A stretch of 64,000 nt of DNA. It comes from Tetrapyrgos nigripes. Lineage: Eukaryota > Basidiomycota > Agaricomycetes > Agaricales > Campanellaceae. The translations under genes were made by a program, and so were the position numbers. Within the stretch, counting starts at the first letter, position 1. Every line of letters starts with the position of its first letter. The notes below the pieces were generated by a model, which did not search any database, was not told where the DNA came from, and worked only from the letters and a program-made list of their open reading frames with translations. The stretch covers positions 1-64,000 of the forward strand of contig JAACJM010000047.1 in the NCBI GenBank assembly GCA_013368315.1, in the 5' to 3' direction. Positions 56,869-64,000 of the stretch are shown here, piece after piece.

Positions 56869-58722
56869 CTATACCCGTTTCTGTCGTTTTATGGGTGGCC
56901 GGGCAGAAGATGCCGCTGTAGTATCCACTGAAGAGACTGACAATGATCGGCGACTCTGAGTGAGAGAATGATTTCAGTACTTTCAACAGAAGAGTCAATC
57001 GCAGTACAGATATTCACCTGTCTCCTGCTCCGCGCACTTCGTGTACTCACTACACTCTGGGCCCGGCCATCCTCTCCTTCTGGCTCAATAGTCCCTCGTT
57101 CCTCCATATCCATGTCCCCGTCCAAGTTTTGAGTCTGAACCGTCTCCTCGAGCTCGTTCCCTCTGATGTCCAACCTCGCTTTCAACACCTCAATGTCCTG
57201 AATCGATTTATCCACAGCCTTCTTAAGCTCAATCAATGTGGTCGCTTCATCCATCAGTGTCTCTAAGCGTTGACAATTGTCCCTCGTAGGCATGACTAGA
57301 CGGCTCGGTGAAATACCAAGTTCTGTGAGTACTTGCGTAACTCTAGGTGCAATAGCAGCTTTGGGATAGGGTAGCTTGAAAGAGCGCATAAACGCAGGCG
57401 TATGAGCGGCTTTTGTGGCGGGGGTGGTTGCTGAGAGTTCTGTACGGATAATGCAATGTTTGGCATCTTGATAGATGTGGTTAAAATGTGTACTTGAAGT
57501 TAGTTTCCAACTTACCATCAGCCGGGTCTTTCACCACCGGTGCCCGTTTGATAGAAGGAAGTAAGGATGATTCTGCATCGAATCCTCGGCTCTTCTTCTT
57601 TTGTAGTTTTGGATCAATGGTGAAGAAAGTTGCTTCATCTTCAACAATGTCTGGTAAACCAGAATCGACGCCGGCCAATGTTCGCAGTAATTCTTCTCGA
57701 TCCTTTTTGAACTTGCGCTCGTTTTGTTCTAGACGTTTTATCTCGAGGTATAATGCTTCCTCTTCTTGGACTTGCTCTGGTGTCCGGCTTTCGAGATTGG
57801 CGATATATTTTTTGCGCACTTGTTCTCTTTCTGTGTATCTGCTATTAGATAAATCGAATTGGATACAACAAGGCTCTTCAAACCTTTGTCAAAGTTGAAA
57901 CTGGCCATGAGCTGATTCTTGCTTGCGTCGTCAGCATGCCATGGTCGATTCCTAACGAGCTTTCGGCAAATACTGTAGTAGCGGTCTTTGAGATCCTATG
58001 AAATGAAATCTATAACAAGTATAATACAGAGTGCCAAAAGAAACACACCTCCAGCTCACGACTCGGTCCACCTTTGAACTCGTAGCGGTCATGAATGACA
58101 TACCACCTTAAATCATATTCGATGGCGAGGTTGAATAGATATTCAGATTCTTCTGGTGTCCATTCAGAATCTATTTGAAAAAACAAACGTTAAATTTTCG
58201 GAAAAGGCGTCGGTGGTGGACATGCCTTGAAGTAACCGAGTGTATTCGTCTTCTGACCAGGAATAAATGGGGGGTTGGAGGTTGTACTTTGCAAAGGCGT
58301 ACTCTGAGAATGATAGAGATGAGCATTTTTTAGCTTTCCTGGAGATCGGGACTGACCAGTATCAGCGTCAGTACTGGCTTTGACCCAGTGACTGAGTTCT
58401 AGAGAATCCGTTCTAGCCTGGTTCTTGAATTTCCTCCACTCCCTTGTAAAGTCTGTGAGCTTCTCGTACGCGAAAATCTCTACCATTAATCGCACCATTT
58501 GACTTTTCCACCCCCTCCGAGATTAGGTTTCTGTTTCAAGCGGGGTTTCGCGAGCTGAGCGGCAAGACTTGGAGCTGAAGGACCAATAAGTGAATAGAGT
58601 TCTCTAGAGATGCCTTCTGGTTTCCTTGAAGATTGTGATGGATGTTTCTTGAGCTGTGAGGGTCCAGCAACAGGAGTAGGAATGGATAACGCGCTTCGGA
58701 CGTCTGCAGCACTGGCGGCCAT
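56869..58722 (-). CDS. SWC4: SWR1/NuA4 complex subunit Swc4 (DMAP1-like)
   Basis: Swc4 is shared by the SWR1 (H2A.Z exchange) and NuA4 (histone acetyltransferase) complexes. ATG 58722 gives MAASAADVRSALSIP. The signature block includes GISRELYSLIG, KVKW, FTREWRKFKNQARTDSLEL-type, the SANT-like segment WTPEESEYLFNLAIEYDL and WYVIHDRYE, then DLKDRYYSICRKLV, a coiled coil (YLEIKRLEQNERKFKKDRE) and the DMAP1 region (LGISPSRLVMPTRDNCQRL). The last intron (donor after RSRRQ) is followed by SRRSLSVSSVDTT and a basic end (IKRQKRV) with stop TAG at 56869-56871. About nine introns. It is divergent from the AAA ATPase gene, with 129 bp between starts. Confidence 0.93.
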
Positions 58723-58851
58723 TGAGAAGGAGAGGGCTCACGTGGTCCGGCGTCTTATACCCTATATTATACTCCATTTCTGATGCCATGGCGCTACGGT
58801 ATTCACTTAACTCTCTTCTTACCACCATCTACGTATCACTGACCCGCAGCA

Positions 58852-60919
58852 ATGACCCCCCCATCGTCTGAGCTTGAAGACGCGTTCGTGAACGTATGGG
58901 TCGATGGAGAGTCTACCAGCCAGAACAAAGACCTTTACAGCAGTTTCGTTCACCTCTGTACGTAGACTTTCATTGAAGCTCTTACACTTCTGACATCCCT
59001 ACAGCATCTGCGCAGCATAGTCATCCAGGGATTACAACGTGAACTCATATCATGCATGTTCCCTCAGAGCTTGGACTGATTGTCATTTGTGCTTTAGCGC
59101 CCATGCGGTCAAGAAATTCTTTCCGTCTTATTCCCTGGTTTCGTCTACAGACTATGGCTTGAATATTTTGGGATTTCCTGAAGCTCAGTCCACTCCTCTG
59201 AAGGACCACCCTTTGATTACATCGACATACTTTGTGAATTTGGCGAGAGCTTCCGCTCCCGTTCCAGGAATGCTGGTTGATCGTGTTCAAGTTGGAGCCT
59301 TTAACACGTCGTGGCAGGTACTCCAAGGAATGCTTTGCTTTTGTTATATGGCTAACATGTCGGCTCAGGGATATGATTTCATTATGTTTGTACTAGAGTA
59401 TCCTAAAGGAATCGGCATGGTCTCTCTGCATCATATTCTTCACGATGGTATGTGCTCACCCTGTAGTTGACAAGAATAACTCATCATGTACCCCATATAA
59501 GGCCCGGAGGAACCAGCTCGTCAGCTCTGCTTGAGGGCGGGGCTTTTTGCGAACGCTCTTCATGATGAAATTTGGGTCTTCAATCAAGGCTTCTGGAACA
59601 AGGATGCCGGACTATGGCAAGAAATCCAGAAGGCAGATTGGAAAGATGTCATTTTGAAGGATGAATTCAAGAAATCCCTCAAGAAGGATGTTTATGGATT
59701 CTTTGAGTCTGAAAAGCTTTACAAGGAACTTGGTATTCCCTGGAAGGTATGCTCTTTTCTCTTAATGATACAAGGTTATCCTGATGTTCTTTGAAAGCGT
59801 GGACTCATACTCTATGGACCACCAGGTGTGTATTTTCATGCAGGCAAGTTCTTTCGTGACTGACAATTGTGCAGGTAACGGAAAGACTATCAGTCTGAAA
59901 ACCATCATGAAAACTTGTGATGCGATGGGATATGCTCCCTTATACGTGAAATCTTTCCAGAGTTGGCAAGGAGAAGAAGCCTCTATGCAAATGGTTTTCG
60001 GCAAAGCTCGCCAGCTCGCACCTTGCCTCATCATCCTCGAAGATTTGGACAGTCTGATTAATGATGGCAATCGGTCTTTCTTTCTCAATCAGTTGGATGG
60101 ACTGGATGGCAACGATGGCCTGCTCGTCATTGGTACTACAAATCATTTTGATCGTTTGGACCCTGGTATCAGCTCACGTCCTAGTCGATTTGACCGCAAG
60201 TAGTGAGTACTGAACATGTGGACCAGTTGATAGTTGTTGATGTCCGCAGTCTTTTCGATGATCCCGACCGAGACGAACGAGTGCTGTACGTCAAATATTG
60301 GCAGAACAAACTCAAGGACAATAAATCAGTGACATTCCCTGATTCTATGGTGGACGAGGTGGCGGATGCTACAGACAAGTTCAGTTTCGCATACCTGAAA
60401 GAAGCCTTGTCAGTTATTCCTCTCATTTGCTTTTCAGTAGTCATTGATGACTTGCATAGTGTTTCTGCCCTCGTCACTATGGCTGGCTATGAGGATGATG
60501 ATCATCCTTCTTTCAAGGCTACCCTTATGGACCAGATCAAGCAACTTCGCAAGCAGCTCGACAAGCCCGACAACTATCGAGCACCGCTCCACGCTCGTCG
60601 GCCCCTTCCTGTAATCACAAAGGGTTGTCACCAACAGCTTGCTCGACCAGTCCAGACTACAACATCAGTCTGGAGCGGTGGGGCGACAACTTCACAAAAC
60701 CCAACAGATGTTCGTTTCTTCACCGGCAATCCCGCTTCGGACTTGCACTCGATCAATGATGGACTTGCAAGTTCCATGGGAGGTCTCCAGCTTCACCACA
60801 GTATCCGAGCTGCCTATCCACAAACTCAGGATCCCTTCAGAAACTTTTCATCCATGTCCATGCGAAGGAGTGTCCCTGGTGAATTTTTACCAACGTGGTC
60901 TGGTGATAATATCAACTAG
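58852..60919 (+). CDS. AAA-family ATPase, fungal, function unknown
   Basis: ATG 58852 gives MTPPSSELEDAFVNVW. After two introns the N-terminal region continues AHAVKKFFPSYSLVSS and LVDRVQVGAFNTSWQ. The AAA module: SLKKDVYGFFESEKLYKEL, IPWKRGLILYGPPG/NGKT (Walker A, split by an intron at about 59825-59876), PCLIILEDLDSL (Walker B) and LLVIGTTNHFDRLDPGISSR (sensor 1), then a candidate arginine finger SRPSRFDRKY and YLFDDPDRDER. A small C-terminal helical lid follows (KFSFAYLKEAL). The last ~130 residues are low complexity. The arrangement resembles single-AAA proteins of filamentous fungi with no assigned role. Both Walker motifs are intact, so ATP hydrolysis is expected. Confidence 0.85.
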
Positions 60920-61002
60920 ATCAGAGGGAGGAAGATGATATCTATGACGATTTGGGCAGTTAAGAAATACCTGTATTATATTCCAGCAAGTTGCAATCCT
61001 AT

Positions 61003-64000
61003 TTAAGCAGCTACCAGTGCATGTAAATTATATATCTCTCTACGCACTAAATAATACACGCTTGACACGTTACCTTCCAATTCAACTTTGCCTGAACCAG
61101 TTTTTCGTACAGCAACAGTGTCTCCCATGTTCCCATCAGAGGTATCTTTTCTGAGATCATCTCCACAAATCAAGACACCCTCTCCAATAAGCTCAGCCTG
61201 GATCCCAATGGCGGTCAGCCGAGCTTTCAGGGCGGTAAGCTTCAGTTCTCCAATCATAGTAGAACTAGGAAGGGTAACTGGAGGTCTTGAGCCAAGCATT
61301 CGTGTTTGTGATAGCGATTGCTCTTCCTCGACTTGTTTGGGTTTGGCAGTAACGAGTACAGGCTCTAGTATCGGGATGGTCGAGCTAGCGTGGGCGACTA
61401 CTCGTCCAGTAACATAGCCAACTTCGTTATCCTCAAACTACAAAGGGTGGTGTTAGTTATTGTTGTCATAGAGATCACATAGCGCACGCACTCTGGACAT
61501 TTTCAAGCTGGAAAGAAGCTCGTCGCTAATAGATATTGAGAAGCTACTAATTTGTTGACCGATCTGTACGCTTTCTCCGATGTGAGGTGCGTGGATGTCT
61601 TTGGTCATTGCACGAATGTTGGCACAGCTCTCGATGAATGCTGTAGTTGATTCCTCGGAAGCATGTACGACGATCTATAGATAGTTGGTTGAGCTTCAAG
61701 ACGCGGTAATGGAACGAAATGGCTCACCATCTTTCGAGGACTTATTTGCGGCACGATGGTTTTCACTGCACGGCCGTCGCTGAGGCCTTCCATGTCAACA
61801 AAGAGCAATCGGCAAGCCATCTGGACTTCAACATCGGAGGTGACGAATTTTGAAGGGGGTTCAAGGGCTGCTTTCTGCGAAAGACGTCATATCGCTTTCG
61901 GACTGAAGGATTGATAAAGTACATACCTTCTGCTCCTCCTCCGCTTGCCGTCGCCGATAGTCTTTGATATCATCACTCTCTGCCTCCTCTTCCAAGATTT
62001 TACTCTTCCTCAACCACATTCCAACATCAAGGGTCTCCCCATATTCATCCACTCGTCTCTTCTTTTCCACATAGGGAAACATACGGAAACGTTGAGTCGG
62101 ACCTCCTACATGCTTGAAAAATGACGTAGCCTTGGACACATTTCCCTTCAAGTAGATGTCAAAAGATAAGAGTTGTTTTGTCAAGCCCTCGTCTCCATCC
62201 ATATTCCAGTCTCCTTCCCCACCTTCCCCTTTGAGCCGCCGCCGAATGTGGCCATCGTCATCCTCCATACCATCACCTCCAAGAGCTCTTCTGACTTCAT
62301 CTTCCTCCTCATCAGAGTCACTGTCAGAATCGCTGTCATCTTCATCTGCTTCAAGCATGCGTTGGTTACGAGCGAGAGCTGCTTGTTGTGCAGCCTCCTT
62401 TTCACGAGCCTCGCGTTCTTTGGCAAGATATTCTTCAAGTTCAGCTCCTTGAAGTGGCTCTTTGGATTTTAGCTAGCAATGTCAACGTGTTAGAATGATT
62501 ACAAGATGGCAAGACGCAGGTTGACTTACTTGAAGTTTGATAGCACCATCCATCATGACATTGCTACCGATTTTCCCTTTATCCCATTTTGTCTCAGGTC
62601 GTTGGCGTGCATTCCATTTGTCAAATAGAACGCCAGCCAGAGTGTTTTCTTCCCCTCGTCCGGTCAATAAGACGACGTTGTCGGGAACAGCAGCAAAGGA
62701 ACAGAAGAGATGGCGGGAAGGTCCATGGGAGAGAGAGGCAGGAACTGCGAGGATCAGTTTAGGGTCTTTGGAGTCGTATTTTTGGATTAGGGCTTGAGGG
62801 TTTGGGAAGAGCTCCAAGTGTCTGAAAAAAGTTTATGGCCATGAAGAATTTGTAGTTCCAGGAGTACTCACTTGAACCGAAGCGCCAATGCACCCAGCGC
62901 ATCTTCGTCTGCGTCGTCTTCTCCTCCTCGTTTCCTTTTTCGCTCTTGTCGAGTTGGACGGTTTTCTTCACCGACATCTTCTTTACTAATTGTCCCACCC
63001 AGCCACTCCATCATGCTACGGACGAAGGTGAGCATTTCGCTCGCTGATCGTGAAAGGAAGCAAATGGGGTATCGTAATCGGGAGTAATTCCAGTGTTGGT
63101 CGAGTAATACAAGTAATTCAAGAACTCTCGTACTTGAATCACAGGGTAGAAGAAGAGATGAACGGGATGAAAGGGTAGCAGTTATAGTGTCTATGAAAGG
63201 TTCAGAGGGTTACTATACAATGAGAAAAATTTAAGACATACCAATAAGCGCTGCATCTCGGTCTTTTCGTCTACTAGATACCACAGAAGCGCGCTCTGCA
63301 TCTGTGATGAGCAGGTCTGGCCTTGCCAATGGTTCAAAAACACCTCCGGCAGACTGTCTGAGGAGAATTGTGCCGTCGAGATGGCGTTCGCGCATATGAT
63401 TGAGATTCACCGCATATATTATGGTTCCCGAGGATGGAGATCTTATTTTCCATATGGTTCCACCAATGGTATGCCCAGCGTTGAACGGAGTGATGGTAAG
63501 ACCCTGGCATTTGCCTGCAGATAGTCAGTCAGTCTGCTGGCACACGACAACACGTCACGTACCTTGTAAATGAGCTGGTTGAGAGTAACGGAGAGTATGA
63601 AGAGAATCAAAAGCATCCTGAACTTCTCGAGTTGTAGCAACATACTTTCCACTTTTTGGGATGGGTAGCAAAGGTTTGTCGGCTTCGGATTCATCGCGAG
63701 CGGTGCTGCTCTGTTCTTCTTCCTCTGTCTGTTCCACTTCTTCACCCATGTCTTGTTCGTCCCGCAGACCTTCTACATCCTCGGTGGTGGCAATCCGACC
63801 CATTGCTTGGACAGGGAGTGTCGTGTATGTTGGTGCCTTTAGACCCCATCTTGAATGGGCAAACGCGTAGAGACCGCAGTGGGCAAGATCTCCATGAGAT
63901 AGAAGGACAAGGTCAACAGTTGGAGCGCATCTATATTGGAATTATTTTAGTGTACAGAAAGGATACCCGAAAGAGGTGATTCACTCTCGAAGACTTTTGC
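61003..64000 (-). CDS. CFT2: Cleavage and polyadenylation factor Cft2 (CPSF-100), 5' end outside window
   Basis: CPSF-100 is the pseudo-nuclease partner of CPSF-73 in pre-mRNA 3' cleavage. The gene enters from the right edge with an intron followed by PTVDLVLLSHGDLAHCGLY and APTYTTLPVQAMGR. An acidic insertion (GEEVEQTEEEEQS) precedes GLTITPFNAGHTIGGTIW. The beta-CASP part includes LLITDAERASVVSSRRKDRD, HWNYSRLRYPICFLS, LVRSMMEWLGG-type, LELFPNPQALIQKYDSKDP, and LILAVPASLSHGPSR. Later blocks are MFPYVEKKRRVDEYGE, LLFVDMEGLSDGRAVK and VGYVTGRVVAH, ending SSVYYLVRREIYNL and HALVAA-stop at 61003-61005. The histidine cluster of active nucleases is incomplete (SHGDLAH), as expected for CPSF-100. 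Confidence 0.92.

Noticed and set aside
21211..64000. Numerous long antisense frames over coding exons (for example over RIM15, SWC4, CFT2)
   Set aside because: They mirror codon bias of the sense genes and show no domain or splice pattern of their own.

Overview
The window reads as a gene-dense stretch of a basidiomycete nuclear genome, most likely a mushroom-forming Agaricomycete. Almost every gene is split by short introns of about 45-75 nt with GT...AG ends and CTAAC/CTCAC-like branch sites. There is an F-box-like protein of the type expanded in Agaricomycetes, and the housekeeping proteins are clearly fungal. I see no bacterial, viral, transposon, rRNA, tRNA or CRISPR sequence. Exons were joined by hand from splice sites, phase and family conservation; coordinates run from start codon to stop codon, introns included.

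Layout. 1-7.2 kb: C-terminal scrap of a plus-strand gene, VPS52 (-), an Agaricomycete-type hypothetical protein (-), RPN11 (+) and mitochondrial ribosomal bS18m (-). 7.5-17.4 kb: a very large RIM15-type PAS/kinase/receiver protein (+), a UIM protein (+) and THOC7 (+). 17.8-24.2 kb: short-form RNase Z (-), a disordered protein (+), a RING protein (-), an F-box-like protein (+), then a broken partial copy of the RING gene (-). 24.4-33 kb: two RhoGEF genes tail to tail; the first carries three apparent single-base deletions. 33-43.3 kb: an F-box-less GRR1 paralogue (-), a small membrane protein (+), a membrane-anchored amidohydrolase-like protein with altered active-site motifs (-), a REB1-type Myb factor (-), a CCDC97-type protein (-) and a single-zinc-finger protein (+). 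43.5-50.7 kb: an alpha/beta hydrolase (+), NAA10 (-), a PAF-acetylhydrolase-like protein (-) and glutaminyl-tRNA synthetase (-). 51-64 kb: full-length GRR1 (-), a poly-Ser small protein (+), LSM3 (-) paired head to head with U1-C (+), VTC1 (+), SWC4/DMAP1 (-), an AAA ATPase (+) and CPSF-100/CFT2 (-, running off the window).

Themes. Many genes sit in divergent pairs with 37-280 bp between start codons. RNA-processing genes (THOC7, RNase Z, CCDC97, LSM3, U1-C, CFT2) and ubiquitin-system genes (RPN11, UIM, RING, F-box, two GRR1-like) are frequent, but I take this as ordinary gene order and not as a dedicated cluster. I found no clear new multi-gene system. The observations most worth following are the frame-broken RhoGEF, the F-box-less GRR1 copy 17-18 kb from the intact gene, the RING-gene remnant on the far side of the F-box gene, and the probably catalytically degenerate amidohydrolase.
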